The translations under genes were made by a program, and so were the position numbers. A DNA stretch of 64,000 nt from Pseudomonas costantinii (GTDB taxonomy: Bacteria; Pseudomonadota; Gammaproteobacteria; Pseudomonadales; Pseudomonadaceae), in NCBI RefSeq assembly GCF_001870435.1, contig NZ_MDDR01000034.1, forward strand, positions 248,001 to 312,000. Direction: 5' to 3'. Of the stretch, positions 9,394 to 19,356 are shown in pieces (positions within the stretch are counted from its first letter, which is position 1; each line of letters begins with the position of its first letter). The notes beneath the pieces were generated by a model. The model was not told the origin of the DNA. It made no database searches and saw nothing but the letters and a program-made list of their open reading frames with translations.

Positions 9394-9828
9394 ATGAGTC
9401 GTTTGGCTATTTTTCTATTGACTGCACTGCTTGGCGCCAACGCCATGGCCGCCGACGTTATCGACCCTAACCGCACGAAAGAATTTGGCGATATCACCGT
9501 GCGCTACAACACCTTCACCTCCAGCTTCCTGCAACCGGAAACCGCCCAGGCAGTGGGCGTGGTGCGCAGCAAGAACAAGGGTTTGATCAACGTGTCCGTG
9601 TTCAAGGGCGTGACACCCGTGGTGGCGCAAGTGACCGGCACCATCAAGGACTCGCTCGGCAAGAGCGAAGTGCTGACATTCAAGCAGATCACCGAAAAAG
9701 GCGTGACCAACTACCTCGCGCCCTACTCGGTGCCGCAGCAGGAATTCAAGACTTTCACCATCAATGTTGAAACCGGCGGCAAGGCTCACGGTTTCAGTTT
9801 TGTCCAAGAACTATTCCCGGCCGAATGA
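9394..9828 (+). CDS. DUF4426 secreted protein
   Basis: 144 residues with a clear signal peptide (about residues 1-20, [20 protein letters not shown]). The rest is soluble and probably beta-rich, with no cysteines. The family has no known function. An AGAGGGA site precedes the ATG. It is the third gene after metX and metW, and its stop overlaps the rdgB start, so it is transcribed with both neighbours. Confidence 0.85.
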   Translation: MSRLAIFLLTALLGANAMAADVIDPNRTKEFGDITVRYNTFTSSFLQPETAQAVGVVRSKNKGLINVSVFKGVTPVVAQVTGTIKDSLGKSEVLTFKQITEKGVTNYLAPYSVPQQEFKTFTINVETGGKAHGFSFVQELFPAE

Positions 9829-10421
9829 TGAACCTCACCCAACTCGTACTGGCCAGCCATAACGCCGGCAAACTCAAAGAACTGCAGGCCATGCTCGGTG
9901 AATCCGTGCAACTGCGCTCGATTGGCGAGTTCAGCCAGGTCGAGCCTGAAGAAACCGGCCTGTCGTTTGTCGAAAACGCCATCCTCAAGGCTCGTAACGC
10001 TGCACGTATTTCCGGCCTGCCGGCGCTGGCGGATGACTCGGGCTTGGCGGTGGACTTTCTCGGCGGCGCCCCGGGTATCTACTCGGCGCGGTATGCCGAT
10101 GGCAAAGGCGACGCGGCCAACAACGCCAAGCTGCTGGACGCCCTCAAGGATGTGCCGGACGCGATGCGCGGCGCGCAATTCGTTTGCGTGCTGGCTCTTG
10201 TTCGCCACGCCGATGACCCACTGCCAATTCTCTGCGAAGGCTTGTGGCACGGTCGCATCCTGCACGCGGCCAGCGGTGAGCATGGCTTTGGCTACGACCC
10301 GTTGTTCTGGGTACCCGAGCGCAATGTCTCCAGCGCCGAACTGAGCCCGGCCGACAAGAACCAGATCAGCCACCGCGCCCGCGCAATGGATTTGCTGCGC
10401 CAACGCCTGAGCTTGAAATGA
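9825..10421 (+). CDS. rdgB: XTP/dITP diphosphatase (Ham1/RdgB family)
   Basis: 198 residues. It hydrolyses non-canonical purine triphosphates (XTP, dITP, ITP) and so keeps them out of DNA. Family motifs are [11 protein letters not shown] at the N-terminus, [19 protein letters not shown] and, near the C-terminus, [10 protein letters not shown]. Two adjacent ATG codons are possible (9825, 9828); the first overlaps the upstream stop as ATGA. The stop again overlaps the next start as ATGA. Confidence 0.96.
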   Translation: MMNLTQLVLASHNAGKLKELQAMLGESVQLRSIGEFSQVEPEETGLSFVENAILKARNAARISGLPALADDSGLAVDFLGGAPGIYSARYADGKGDAANNAKLLDALKDVPDAMRGAQFVCVLALVRHADDPLPILCEGLWHGRILHAASGEHGFGYDPLFWVPERNVSSAELSPADKNQISHRARAMDLLRQRLSLK

Positions 10422-11620
10422 CCCAGAACACCTCTGCGCAGCCGCTGATCCACGGCGGCGCGCAAACACCTCGGGCGGCCCTGCCCCACCTGCCGCCCCT
10501 TGCGCTGTATATCCATATCCCGTGGTGCGTGCGCAAATGCCCTTATTGCGACTTCAACTCCCACACCGCGAGCAAAGTGCTGCCGGAAGAAGAGTATGTG
10601 GACGCATTGCTGGCCGACCTTGATCAAGACCTGCACGCGGTTTACGGCCGCGAACTGAGTTCGATCTTCTTCGGTGGCGGCACGCCCAGCCTGTTCAGCG
10701 CCGCCGCGCTGGGCCGCTTGCTCAAGGGCGTGGAAGCACGTATTCCGTTTGCCAGCGATATAGAAATTACCCTGGAAGCTAACCCCGGTACCTTCGAACA
10801 AGAGAAGTTCGTGGCGTACCGCAAGCTGGGCATCAATCGCCTGTCCATCGGCATCCAGAGCTTTCAGCAAGAAAAGCTCGAGGCCTTGGGCCGAATCCAC
10901 AACGGTGACGAAGCGGTGCGCGCTGCTGATATGGCGCGCCAGGCCGGGTTCGATAACTTCAACCTGGACCTGATGCACGGCTTGCCCGATCAGTCCCTGG
11001 AAGATGCCCTGGGCGATCTACGCCAGGCGATCGCTCTCAAGCCGACGCATTTGTCGTGGTACCAACTAACCCTGGAACCCAACACCGTGTTCTGGAACCA
11101 GCCGCCCGCGCTGCCGGAAGACGACACGTTGTGGGATATCCAGGAAGCCGGTCAGGCACTGCTGGCTGAACACGGTTACGCGCAATACGAAGTATCGGCC
11201 TATGCCCAACCGGGACGCCCGGCGCGGCATAACCTGAATTACTGGAGCTTTGGCGACTTTATCGGCATCGGCGCAGGCGCCCACGGCAAGCTCAGCCACC
11301 CCGACGGGCGCATCGTGCGCACCTGGAAAACCCGAGCACCAAAGGACTACCTCAACCCTGCCAAAAGCTTCCAGGCCGGGGCGAAAGAACTGACCAACGA
11401 GGAACTGCCATTCGAGTTCCTGATGAACGCTTTGCGCCTGACCGAAGGCGTCGACGCCAAGCTCTACGCCGAGCGTACCGGGCTGGAACTGGCGAGCCTC
11501 GACGAAGGCCGCCGTGATGCAGAACAAAGTGGCTTAATGCAGGTCGAACCGTCACGCCTGGCGGCCACCGACCGCGGGCAACTCTTTCTCAATGACCTGT
11601 TGCAGAAGTTTTTGAGCTGA
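10418..11620 (+). CDS. hemW: HemW, radical-SAM heme chaperone
   Basis: 400 residues. The radical-SAM cluster motif is [13 protein letters not shown] with C37, C41 and C44, followed by GGGTPS. It resembles coproporphyrinogen dehydrogenase HemN but belongs to the HemW branch, which delivers heme to respiratory enzymes in characterised members. Genes of this type are often misnamed hemN. The rdgB-hemW overlap is common in gammaproteobacteria. Confidence 0.94.
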   Translation: MTQNTSAQPLIHGGAQTPRAALPHLPPLALYIHIPWCVRKCPYCDFNSHTASKVLPEEEYVDALLADLDQDLHAVYGRELSSIFFGGGTPSLFSAAALGRLLKGVEARIPFASDIEITLEANPGTFEQEKFVAYRKLGINRLSIGIQSFQQEKLEALGRIHNGDEAVRAADMARQAGFDNFNLDLMHGLPDQSLEDALGDLRQAIALKPTHLSWYQLTLEPNTVFWNQPPALPEDDTLWDIQEAGQALLAEHGYAQYEVSAYAQPGRPARHNLNYWSFGDFIGIGAGAHGKLSHPDGRIVRTWKTRAPKDYLNPAKSFQAGAKELTNEELPFEFLMNALRLTEGVDAKLYAERTGLELASLDEGRRDAEQSGLMQVEPSRLAATDRGQLFLNDLLQKFLS

Positions 11621-11637
11621 CGCTCTAAGGAATTCGA

Positions 11638-11961
11638 ATGGATTTGGTACTCGACCTGCTCGCCACCGTATCCCGCTGGAGCCGTAGCAACCTGTCGGAA
11701 ATCTCCCTGGCCCTTGTCGGCTGTCTGCTGGTGCTGTTCGGCGCCGACATCAAGGGCTGGGTGGAAGCCCGCCTGGGCAGCGTCGCCGGTGCGTTGCGTG
11801 TACCGTTGATGGCCCTGCTGTGCATGATCGGCAGCGGTGCGGCGCTGATCTATGCCACGCCGTGGATTGTGCGGGGCTTGAGCCAGTTCAATAACTACAG
11901 CCTGGCGCCAGTGCTGGTGGTGGTGCTGGTGTTGATTGGGGTTGTGGCTGACCGCCGCTGA
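11638..11961 (+). CDS. DUF3392 small membrane protein
   Basis: 107 residues with three hydrophobic segments (about 20-40, 52-76, 85-104). A CTAAGGAATT ribosome site precedes the ATG. It lies 17 bp after hemW on the same strand and is probably in the same transcript. No function is known for the family. Confidence 0.85.
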   Translation: MDLVLDLLATVSRWSRSNLSEISLALVGCLLVLFGADIKGWVEARLGSVAGALRVPLMALLCMIGSGAALIYATPWIVRGLSQFNNYSLAPVLVVVLVLIGVVADRR

Positions 11962-11973
11962 TCGTCCTGATCC

Positions 11974-12089
11974 TGATCGTTCCCACGCTCTGCGTGGGAA
12001 TGCCGCCTCGGACGCTCTGCGTCCAGCTGTCGATGCGGTGACGCGGAGCGTCACAAGATGCATTCCCACGCGGAGCGTGGGAGCGATCA
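11974..12089. repeat. 116-bp compound palindromic repeat (family A, copy 2, inverted core)
   Basis: It has the same GATCGTTCCCACGC ends as copy 1, but the interior segments appear in reverse-complement order, with the GTGACGCGGAGCGTCAC stem on the right side. It lies between the convergent DUF3392 gene and trmB. Confidence 0.88.
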
Positions 12090-12100
12090 TTTCTAGCTGA

Positions 12101-12826
12101 TTAAGCCAACTTCTCGAATTTCAGATCCCACACGCCATGCCCCAGTCGCTCACCGCGACGTTCGAACTTGGTGATCGGGCGCTCAGCCGGGCGTGGCACG
12201 CATTTGCCGTCTTGCGCCAGGTTGCGGTAGCCAGGCGCGACATCCATCACTTCCAGCATGTATTCGGCATACGGTTCCCAGTCGGTGGCCATGTGCAAAA
12301 CGCCACCCACTTTCAGCTTGCTACGCACCAGCTCCGCGAAGGAGGCCTGGACGATGCGGCGCTTGTGGTGGCGGGATTTGTGCCATGGGTCAGGGAAGAA
12401 CAGCATCAGGCGGTCGAGGCTGTTGTCGGCGATGCAGCGGTTGAGCACTTCAATCGCGTCGCAGTCATAGACCCGCAGGTTAGTCAGCCCTTGAGTCAGC
12501 ACGCCGTTGAGCAGCGCGCCGACACCCGGGCGGTGCACTTCCACACCGATGAAATCCTGCTCCGGCGAGGCCGCAGCCATTTCCAGCAGGGAGTGACCCA
12601 TGCCGAAGCCGATTTCCAGGGAACGCGGGGCCGAACGGCCGAACACCTGGTCATAGTCCACCGGCGCGTCGGCCAGGGGCAACACGAACAGCGGCGTGCC
12701 TTGCTCCAGGCCCTTTTGCTGGCCTTCGGTCATGCGGCCGGCGCGCATCACAAAACTCTTGATGCGGCGGTGCTTGGACTCGTCGCCTTCTTCCACAGTG
12801 TTCGGCGTTTCGTTTGATTCAGTCAT
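12101..12826 (-). CDS. trmB: tRNA (guanine-N7-)-methyltransferase
   Basis: 241 residues from the ATG at 12826; a TTG three bases upstream is possible. It makes m7G46 in tRNA variable loops. Motifs visible are [14 protein letters not shown] (SAM binding), [13 protein letters not shown] and the family signature [15 protein letters not shown]. It is 9 bp downstream of thiG on the same strand, a gene order found in other Pseudomonas. Confidence 0.96.
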   Translation of the reverse strand: MTESNETPNTVEEGDESKHRRIKSFVMRAGRMTEGQQKGLEQGTPLFVLPLADAPVDYDQVFGRSAPRSLEIGFGMGHSLLEMAAASPEQDFIGVEVHRPGVGALLNGVLTQGLTNLRVYDCDAIEVLNRCIADNSLDRLMLFFPDPWHKSRHHKRRIVQASFAELVRSKLKVGGVLHMATDWEPYAEYMLEVMDVAPGYRNLAQDGKCVPRPAERPITKFERRGERLGHGVWDLKFEKLA

Positions 12827-12835
12827 CAATGGCTC

Positions 12836-13630
12836 TTACTTGATCAGACCATCCAGCGGCGAGGAGGCGCTGGCGTAGAGTTTTTTCGGCATGCGACCGG
12901 CGAGGTAGGCCAGGCGGCCCGCGACGATTGCGTGTTTCATGGCTTCAGCCATCATGATCGGCTGCTGGGCATGGGCGATGGCCGAGTTCATCAGCACCGC
13001 GTCGCAGCCCAGCTCCATGGCGATGGTAGCGTCGGAGGCAGTACCTACGCCCGCATCCACCAATACTGGGATTTTGGCTTCTTCGAGGATGATCTGCAGG
13101 TTGTACGGATTGCAGATGCCCAGACCGGAACCGATCAAGCCGGCCAGCGGCATCACCGCGATACAGCCGATTTCCGCCAGTTGGCGCGCGATGATCGGGT
13201 CATCACTGGTGTAGACCATCACGTCAAAGCCTTCCTTGACCAGGGTTTCGGCGGCCTTGAGGGTTTCGATCACGTTGGGAAACAGGGTTTTCTGGTCGGC
13301 CAGCACTTCCAGCTTCACCAGGTTGTGGCCGTCGAGCAGCTCACGGGCCAGGCGGCAGGTACGCACGGCTTCGATGGCGTCGTAGCAACCGGCGGTGTTT
13401 GGCAGGAAGGTGTAGCGATCCGGCGATAGGACTTCAAGCAGGTTCGGTTCGCCTTCGATCTGGCCGAGGTTGGTGCGGCGCACGGCGAAGGTCACGATCT
13501 CAGCGCCCGAGGCTTCAATGGCCAGGCGGGTTTCTTCCATGTCGCGGTACTTGCCGGTGCCGACCAGCAGACGGGACTGGTAGGTACGACCGGCCAGGAC
13601 GAAGGGCTTGTCGTTACGAACGATGCTCAT
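12836..13630 (-). CDS. thiG: Thiazole synthase ThiG
   Basis: 264 residues from the ATG at 13630; the frame extends upstream but would overlap the thiS region without a better start. ThiG builds the thiazole phosphate of thiamine from deoxyxylulose phosphate, dehydroglycine and the ThiS thiocarboxylate. The Schiff-base lysine lies in NLVKLEVL, and [14 protein letters not shown] and [12 protein letters not shown] are family signatures. It pairs with thiS upstream. Confidence 0.97.
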   Translation of the reverse strand: MSIVRNDKPFVLAGRTYQSRLLVGTGKYRDMEETRLAIEASGAEIVTFAVRRTNLGQIEGEPNLLEVLSPDRYTFLPNTAGCYDAIEAVRTCRLARELLDGHNLVKLEVLADQKTLFPNVIETLKAAETLVKEGFDVMVYTSDDPIIARQLAEIGCIAVMPLAGLIGSGLGICNPYNLQIILEEAKIPVLVDAGVGTASDATIAMELGCDAVLMNSAIAHAQQPIMMAEAMKHAIVAGRLAYLAGRMPKKLYASASSPLDGLIK

Positions 13631-13697
13631 GGGAAATCCTCGAAATGGGGTGAGGTTCTGCAGAATTCGGGGTGGCGCACAGGCACCGGGCAGGCAA

Positions 13698-13898
13698 CTA
13701 GCCGCCGCCGATGGCGTGGACCACTTCGACCTGGTCACCTTCGGTGAGGGCGGTCTCGGCGTGCAGGCTACGCGGGACGATATCCAGGTTGAGTTCCACT
13801 GCGACACGACGTCCGGTCAAGTCCAGACGGGTCAGCAGGGCCGCAACGGTTTCACCGTCGGGCAGTTCAAAGGATTCGCCGTTCAACTGAATGCGCAT
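13698..13898 (-). CDS. thiS: Sulfur carrier protein ThiS
   Basis: 66 residues, ubiquitin-like, ending in the Gly-Gly tail (HAIGGG) that is thiocarboxylated. I chose the ATG at 13898 because it gives the usual length and start MRIQLNGE; a second ATG at 13913 has no ribosome site. It lies 67 bp before thiG. I see no TPP riboswitch in the 68-90 bp upstream. Confidence 0.95.
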   Translation of the reverse strand: MRIQLNGESFELPDGETVAALLTRLDLTGRRVAVELNLDIVPRSLHAETALTEGDQVEVVHAIGGG

Positions 13899-13988
13899 GC
13901 CGTGGGCCGCCATCGTTTTTAGGGGCCAGCATTCTAGCCCGATCAGCCTGGATGACCCAAGTCCTCTGGTCAGCTATAAACAGGAAGC

Positions 13989-14366
13989 TCAGACGGTTTG
14001 CAGGCGCCAGGCCGCGAGGCCTAGAAAGAACCAGCCGAGCAGAAACGCCAGGCCGCCGAACGGCGTGATGATGCCCAACTTGCTGAAACCCGTCAGCGTC
14101 AACACATACAGGCTGCCGGAGAACAGCAGGATGCCAACGGCAAAGGAAATACCCGCCCAGTTGACCAGTCGGCCAGGAATATGCACGGCCAGCAACGCCA
14201 CGCCGAACAGCGCCAGGGTGTGTACCAGTTGGTAGGTGACGCCGGTATGGAAGATCGCCAAGTACTCGGCGCTCAACCGATTTTTCAGCCCGTGGGCAGC
14301 GAAAGCACCAAGAGCCACACCGGTAAAGCCAAAAAAGGCAGCCAACATCAGAAAGCCACGCAACAT
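13989..14366 (-). CDS. DUF423 small membrane protein
   Basis: 125 residues with four predicted spans and the family features FGVALGAFAAHGLK and TGVTYQLVHTLAL. The start at 14366 is supported by a GGAG site six bases upstream; an in-frame TTG at 14378 lies on top of that site and is less likely. Function unknown. Confidence 0.87.
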   Translation of the reverse strand: MLRGFLMLAAFFGFTGVALGAFAAHGLKNRLSAEYLAIFHTGVTYQLVHTLALFGVALLAVHIPGRLVNWAGISFAVGILLFSGSLYVLTLTGFSKLGIITPFGGLAFLLGWFFLGLAAWRLQTV

Positions 14367-14401
14367 GAGGAACTCCAATCAGACTCTAAGGGCCGGGTCT
14401 G

Positions 14402-14407
14402 TATAAT
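14402..14407 (+). promoter_or_regulatory. Candidate -10 element of the mtgA promoter
   Basis: A perfect TATAAT lies 33 bp before the mtgA ATG in the divergent interval with the DUF423 gene. No good -35 box is seen at 16-18 bp upstream, so the call rests on the -10 alone. Confidence 0.4.
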
Positions 14408-14440
14408 GGCCCGCTCAACGGGTTCGGCCAAGCCATCTCT

Positions 14441-15163
14441 ATGCTGCGTCTCCTCTTCAAGCGTTTTCTCAAAGTCGTGAAATGGTTTGCCATCGGCAGT
14501 GTGTTGCTGGTGCTGCTGTTCCGTGTCGTGCCGCCACCGTTCACTGCGCTGATGATAGAGCGCAAGATCGAATCCTGGGTCGACGGCGAACCTATTGACC
14601 TGCAGCGCACCTGGGTATCCTGGGACGAGATCTCCGACGATCTCAAGGTCGCGGTGATGGCCGGTGAAGACCAACGCTTCCCCCAACATTGGGGCTTCGA
14701 TTTCAGCGCGATACAGGCAGCTATCCTGCACAACGAGCGCGGCGGTTCGATTCGGGGCGCCAGTACGTTGAGTCAGCAAGTGTCGAAAAACCTGTTCCTC
14801 TGGGCTGGCCGCAGTTATCTGCGCAAAGGCCTGGAGGCTTGGTTTACCGGGCTGATCGAAGTGTTGTGGCCCAAGCAGCGGATTCTTGAGGTGTACCTCA
14901 ACAGCGTGGAATGGGATGAAGGCGTGTTTGGCGCCGAAGCGGCGGCGCGGCATCACTTTGGCGTGAGCGCCAAAGCGCTCTCCGCTCAGCAGGCCAGCTA
15001 TCTAGCAGCGGTGCTGCCTAACCCGCGGGTGTGGAGTGCCAGCCATCCGACGGCGTATGTGGTAAGACGGGCGGCGTGGATTCGTCAGCAGATGAGTCAG
15101 TTGGGTGGGGATGGTTACCTCGTGGAACTGAACAACTCCCGCAAAGCTCCCTGGTCAGACTAA
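14441..15163 (+). CDS. mtgA: Monofunctional peptidoglycan glycosyltransferase
   Basis: 240 residues, family GT51 without a transpeptidase domain. One N-terminal membrane span (about residues 12-32) anchors it in the inner membrane. The catalytic motif is GEDQRFPQHWG with E76, followed by RGASTLSQQVSKNLFLW. It polymerises lipid II into glycan strands. There is no strong ribosome site before the ATG. Confidence 0.95.
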   Translation: MLRLLFKRFLKVVKWFAIGSVLLVLLFRVVPPPFTALMIERKIESWVDGEPIDLQRTWVSWDEISDDLKVAVMAGEDQRFPQHWGFDFSAIQAAILHNERGGSIRGASTLSQQVSKNLFLWAGRSYLRKGLEAWFTGLIEVLWPKQRILEVYLNSVEWDEGVFGAEAAARHHFGVSAKALSAQQASYLAAVLPNPRVWSASHPTAYVVRRAAWIRQQMSQLGGDGYLVELNNSRKAPWSD

Positions 15164-15169
15164 GCACAC

Positions 15170-15202
15170 TGATCGTTCCCACGCAGAGCGTGGGAACGAT
15201 CA
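15170..15202. repeat. Solo family A palindrome
   Basis: A single inverted repeat, TGATCGTTCCCACGC...GCGTGGGAACGATCA, without the 115-bp interior. It lies just after mtgA and before the terminator. Confidence 0.88.
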
Positions 15203-15212
15203 GGCTGAAAAC

Positions 15213-15248
15213 AAAAATGCCCCGATCTTTCGACCGGGGCATTTTTTG
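15213..15248. terminator. Bidirectional intrinsic terminator between mtgA and rpoH
   Basis: Stem TGCCCCG / CGGGGCA with a 9-base loop is flanked by an A-run on the left and TTTTTT on the right. It can therefore end transcripts from mtgA (+) and rpoH (-). Confidence 0.9.
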
Positions 15249-15263
15249 TTTTATCGCAGCGTT

Positions 15264-16118
15264 TTAGGCGGCAATCGACAACTTAAGCTTGTTCATCGCG
15301 CTTTTCTCAAGCTGACGAATCCGCTCGGCCGACACGTTGTACTTCTGCGCCAGGTCGTGCAGCGTGGCCTTTTCTTCCGCCAGCCAGCGCTGGTAGAGGA
15401 TGTCACGGCTGCGGTCGTCCAGCACTTCCAGCGCTTCGTGCAGGTTGTGGTTGGAGTTGTCGCTCCAATCGGCGTCTTCCAGTTGTCGCGCCGGGTCGTA
15501 CCGGTGGTCTTCCAGGTAGTTGGCCGGCGATTGGAAGGCGCTGTCGTCGTCCGCTTCGGCGGCCGGGTCGAACGCCATGTCATGGCCGGTCAGGCGGCTT
15601 TCCATCTCGCGCACTTCACGCGGTTCCACACCAAGGCTTTCGGCCACACGGTGGACTTCCTCGTTGTTCAGCCACGCCAAGCGTTTCTTCTGGCTGCGCA
15701 GGTTGAAGAACAGCTTGCGCTGGGCCTTGGTGGTCGCGACTTTCACGATGCGCCAGTTGCGCAGGATGAACTCGTGAATTTCAGCCTTGATCCAGTGCAC
15801 AGCAAACGACACCAGGCGCACGCCCATTTCAGGGTTGAAGCGCTTTACAGCCTTCATCAGGCCGACGTTGCCTTCCTGAATCAGGTCAGCCTGGGCCAGG
15901 CCGTAGCCGCTATAGCTACGGGCAATATGTACAACAAAACGCAGGTGGGCGAGCACCATCTGCCGAGCCGCCCCCAAATCCTGCTCATAGTAGAGACTCT
16001 CGGCCAGTTCACGCTCCTGCTCCGGCGTCAGCAATGGAATGCTGTTGACGGTGTGCACATAAGCCTCCAGGTTCGCACCCGGGACCAGAGCATAAGCAGG
16101 TTGCAAAGAAGTGGTCAT
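15264..16118 (-). CDS. rpoH: Heat-shock sigma factor sigma-32
   Basis: 284 residues from the ATG at 16118 (GGAGG site upstream); longer extension lacks support. Region 2 is seen in [20 protein letters not shown], and the RpoH box QRKLFFNLR at residues 133-141 marks it as sigma-32 and not another sigma-70 member. Region 4 is at the C-terminus. It directs transcription of chaperone and protease genes. The ftsY-ftsE-ftsX-rpoH order is conserved in gammaproteobacteria; a 129-bp gap before rpoH suggests its own promoter. Confidence 0.97.
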   Translation of the reverse strand: MTTSLQPAYALVPGANLEAYVHTVNSIPLLTPEQERELAESLYYEQDLGAARQMVLAHLRFVVHIARSYSGYGLAQADLIQEGNVGLMKAVKRFNPEMGVRLVSFAVHWIKAEIHEFILRNWRIVKVATTKAQRKLFFNLRSQKKRLAWLNNEEVHRVAESLGVEPREVREMESRLTGHDMAFDPAAEADDDSAFQSPANYLEDHRYDPARQLEDADWSDNSNHNLHEALEVLDDRSRDILYQRWLAEEKATLHDLAQKYNVSAERIRQLEKSAMNKLKLSIAA

Positions 16119-16167
16119 ACGAAAAAACCTCCGACTCACATAACTCGTGCAGTTCAGCACTGCGAAA

Positions 16168-16194
16168 ATTGACCGGAAACCGTAGGACAAGTTC
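16168..16194 (-). promoter_or_regulatory. Candidate AlgU (sigma-E type) promoter of rpoH
   Basis: On the minus strand GAACTT is followed after 16 bp by TCAAT, close to the AlgU consensus GAACTT-N16/17-TCTGA. It lies about 50 bp before the rpoH start. An AlgU-dependent rpoH promoter is known in P. aeruginosa. A 15-bp inverted repeat, GCAGTGCTGAACTGC, lies just downstream (16149-16163). Confidence 0.45.
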
Positions 16195-16247
16195 CCTAAA
16201 CCACTGACACGGCCAATACAAACGTAACCACATTAATCTGACATTAA

Positions 16248-17270
16248 CTACTTCGGCGCCAGCTCACGTAAATGCCGTGCGACCGCAATCCAAGCCCCGA
16301 TATACCCCAACAACACCGCGCCAAGCAAGAGGCTCAGACCATCGGCGACCGGGACACCGGCCAGGGCGAAATCACTGCCGTACAAACCGGCGAGCCCTAT
16401 CACCGCGTCGTTCAGCCAGTCCAGGCCAAATGCCAGCACGCCCCAGGACAAAATCCCGGCACCAAAGCCATAAAGCGCGCCCATGTACAGAAAAGGACGA
16501 CGCACATAGCTGTCCGTGCCGCCGACCAGTTTAATCACTTCTATCTCGGTGCGACGGTTTTCAATATGAAGACGAATGGTATTACCTATCACCAAAAGTA
16601 ATGCAGACACCAACAACACCGTCAGGCCGAACACGAAGCGATCACCCAATTTGAGGATTGCCGCCAGACGCTCGACCCAGACTAGATCAAGTTGCGCCTG
16701 TTGCACCTTGGGCATCTCTGCGAGTTTTTGTCGCAGGGCCTCAAGCGCTGGCTTGTCGACTTCATTCGGGGTTACCAACACCACACCCGGCAGCGGGTTC
16801 TGCGGCAGCTCTTTAAGCGCCTCGCCCAAGCCGGACTGCTGCTGGAACTCCTCAAGGGCCTGATCGCGGCTGATGTACTCGGCATCCGCTACGCCCGGCA
16901 GGTTCTTGATGTCATCGCGCAAAGACTCACCGTCTTTGGCGCTGGCATCAATGTTCAAATACAGGGAAATCTGCGCCGCACGCTGCCAGGAACCACCCAG
17001 GCGCTCCACATTATTAAGCAGCAACGACAAACCCATCGGCAGGCTCAGGGCCACGGCCATCACCAAGCAGGTGAAAAAGCTGCCGATCGGCTGTTTGCCC
17101 AGGCGACGCAGACTGTCGACCAGGCTGGCGCGATGGCTTTCGACCCAGGCGCGCAGCAGCGTGCCGAAGTCCGGGCCGTCATCTTCGTCGCGTTTTTTCT
17201 TCTGCGGTTGCGGATCTGCCGGTTTCGGCGCCACGCGCTCGGAAACCTTGGGGCTACGTGTTGCACTCAT
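16248..17270 (-). CDS. ftsX: Cell division protein FtsX
   Basis: 340 residues. A long Lys/Arg-rich cytoplasmic N-terminus (about 75 residues) precedes four predicted spans, with the large periplasmic loop after the first. In this family FtsX, with FtsE, activates periplasmic peptidoglycan amidases through EnvC-like partners at the septum. The start overlaps the ftsE stop (ATGA). Confidence 0.96.
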   Translation of the reverse strand: MSATRSPKVSERVAPKPADPQPQKKKRDEDDGPDFGTLLRAWVESHRASLVDSLRRLGKQPIGSFFTCLVMAVALSLPMGLSLLLNNVERLGGSWQRAAQISLYLNIDASAKDGESLRDDIKNLPGVADAEYISRDQALEEFQQQSGLGEALKELPQNPLPGVVLVTPNEVDKPALEALRQKLAEMPKVQQAQLDLVWVERLAAILKLGDRFVFGLTVLLVSALLLVIGNTIRLHIENRRTEIEVIKLVGGTDSYVRRPFLYMGALYGFGAGILSWGVLAFGLDWLNDAVIGLAGLYGSDFALAGVPVADGLSLLLGAVLLGYIGAWIAVARHLRELAPK

Positions 17271-17938
17271 ACCCCAGCCTCCCCGTCACCGATCAGGCGG
17301 CCGCGTTGCAGGGTCAGCATGCGGTGGCGCATACGGGCGATCAGCGCCAGGTCGTGACTGGCGATCAAGACGCTGGTACCCAGGCGGTTGATATCTTCGA
17401 ATACACCCATGATCTCGGCCGCCAGGCGCGGGTCGAGGTTACCGGTGGGTTCGTCCGCCAGCAGCAAGGCCGGGCGGTGGACAATGGCGCGGGCGATGCC
17501 GACGCGCTGTTGCTGGCCGGTAGACAAGTCGCCGGGGTAAAGGTCGGTCTTGTCCGAGAGCGCCACGCGCTCCAGGGCCGAATCCACACGCTTGACGATC
17601 TCGGCCTTGGACAGCCCGAGAATCTGCAACGGCAAGGCGATGTTGTTGAATACCGTGCGATCGAACAGCAACTGGTGATTCTGGAACACCACGCCGATCT
17701 GGCGGCGCAGGAACGGAATCTGCGCATTGCTGATGGTTGCCAAGTCCTGGCCCGCCAGCAGCAGCTTGCCGGTAGTCGGGCGCTCCATGGCCAGCAGCAG
17801 ACGCAACAGCGTACTTTTGCCGGCACCCGAGTGGCCGGTTACAAACAAAAATTCGCCGCGACGCACTCGAAAGCTCAGCTCATGCAAGCCGACATGCCCG
17901 TTGGCGTAGCGTTTACCGACCTGTTCGAATCGAATCAT
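17267..17938 (-). CDS. ftsE: Cell division ATP-binding protein FtsE
   Basis: 223 residues, an ABC ATPase. Walker A is GHSGAGKST, the signature is LSTGQQQRVGIARA and Walker B is LLLADEPTGNLD. It works with FtsX at the division site. The start and stop overlap ftsY and ftsX by 4 bp each, so the three genes form one tight operon. Confidence 0.97.
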   Translation of the reverse strand: MIRFEQVGKRYANGHVGLHELSFRVRRGEFLFVTGHSGAGKSTLLRLLLAMERPTTGKLLLAGQDLATISNAQIPFLRRQIGVVFQNHQLLFDRTVFNNIALPLQILGLSKAEIVKRVDSALERVALSDKTDLYPGDLSTGQQQRVGIARAIVHRPALLLADEPTGNLDPRLAAEIMGVFEDINRLGTSVLIASHDLALIARMRHRMLTLQRGRLIGDGEAGV

Positions 17939-19356
17939 GAACGCTCCCGCTCGGCAAAAAGTGCCTGTACAAAGGGTTCGGCTTCAAAGGTGCGCAGGTC
18001 GTCGATACCTTCACCGACGCCGATATAACGAATCGGCAACCCGAACTGTTTGGCCAGGGCGAAAATCACGCCGCCCTTGGCCGTGCCGTCGAGCTTAGTC
18101 AAAGCCAAGCCAGTCAGTTGGACCGTCTGATTGAATTGCTTGGCTTGGCTGATTGCGTTCTGGCCGGTGCCGGCATCCAGCACCAGCAATACTTCGTGCG
18201 GGGCGTCGGCGTCGAGCTTGCCGATCACGCGGCGCACTTTCTTCAGCTCTTCCATCAAATTGTCTTTGGTGTGCAAGCGACCGGCGGTATCAGCGATCAG
18301 CACGTCAATGTTGCGTGCCTTGGCGGCTTGCACGGCGTCGAAGATCACCGAAGCGGAGTCGGCACCGGTGTGCTGGGCGATCACCGGGATCTTGTTGCGC
18401 TCACCCCAGACTTGCAGTTGCTCTACGGCGGCAGCGCGGAAGGTGTCGCCGGCGGCGAGCATGACTTTCTTGCCTTCCAACTGAAGTTTCTTGGCCAGTT
18501 TGCCGATGGTGGTGGTTTTGCCTGCACCGTTGACGCCAACTACCAGGATCACGAACGGCTTGTTCGGGGTGATCACCAGCGGAGCTTCCACCGGTTTGAG
18601 CATTGCAGCCAACTCGGCCTGCAGGGATTTGTAGAGCGCGTCGGCGTCGGTCAGCTGCTTGCGCGCGACCTTCTGGGTCAGGCTCTGGATAATCACAGCG
18701 GTGGCTTCGACGCCCACGTCTGCGGTCAACAGGCGGGTTTCGATGTCTTCCAACAGTTCGTCATCGATGACCTTCTTGCCCAGGAACAGGCTGGCCATGC
18801 CTTCGCCGATGCTGGCGCTGGTTTTGCTCAGGCCTTGCTTGAGACGGGCGAAGAAGCCGGTTTTGCTCGCTTCAGTGGGCGCGGCGACGGGCTCTGGTTC
18901 GACGGACGGCTCGATAACAGCGGGAGCGGCAGCAACGACAACAGGTGCTGGTGCTGGCTCTACAGCGACAGGCGCAGGCATCTCAACCGCAACGGCCACC
19001 GGTTCAACCACGACCGGAATCGGCGGCGTCACATGCTCAGCCTGCACATCCTCAACCAATGCTACAGGCTCTTCGGGCACCGGCAGTTCCGGCCACGGCT
19101 TGTGCTCAGCCGTGGGCGCAGGCTCTGGTTCAACCTCTGCGACCGGCTGCAATACCGGCTCAGCCATCGGCAACACGACCGGCGCCGGGGTTTGCGCAAC
19201 CGGTTCGGCTTCCAATACAGGCTCAGGGATAGGCTCAGGCTGAACCTGCGGCTGTTCGACGACGGTTTCCTGCGGCTTTTTGCGCAGCCATCCGAACAGG
19301 CCTTTTTTCTCGCCAGCCGCAGCTGGGTTCTTCTTGTCGTCGTTGGAACCAAACAT
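17935..19356 (-). CDS. ftsY: Signal recognition particle receptor FtsY
   Basis: 473 residues. The N-terminal A domain (about 1-165) is unusually rich in Pro, Val, Glu and Ala. The NG GTPase domain follows, with GVNGAGKTTTIGKLA (G1), DTFRAAA, DTAGR (G3) and TKLDGTAKGG (G4/G5). It docks ribosome-SRP complexes at the membrane. Only the acidic linker differs clearly from enterobacterial FtsY. Confidence 0.97.
   Translation of the reverse strand: MFGSNDDKKNPAAAGEKKGLFGWLRKKPQETVVEQPQVQPEPIPEPVLEAEPVAQTPAPVVLPMAEPVLQPVAEVEPEPAPTAEHKPWPELPVPEEPVALVEDVQAEHVTPPIPVVVEPVAVAVEMPAPVAVEPAPAPVVVAAAPAVIEPSVEPEPVAAPTEASKTGFFARLKQGLSKTSASIGEGMASLFLGKKVIDDELLEDIETRLLTADVGVEATAVIIQSLTQKVARKQLTDADALYKSLQAELAAMLKPVEAPLVITPNKPFVILVVGVNGAGKTTTIGKLAKKLQLEGKKVMLAAGDTFRAAAVEQLQVWGERNKIPVIAQHTGADSASVIFDAVQAAKARNIDVLIADTAGRLHTKDNLMEELKKVRRVIGKLDADAPHEVLLVLDAGTGQNAISQAKQFNQTVQLTGLALTKLDGTAKGGVIFALAKQFGLPIRYIGVGEGIDDLRTFEAEPFVQALFAERERS

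Noticed and set aside
13899..13988. A TPP riboswitch before thiS
   Set aside because: The region is short and has none of the conserved THI-box bases that I could see.
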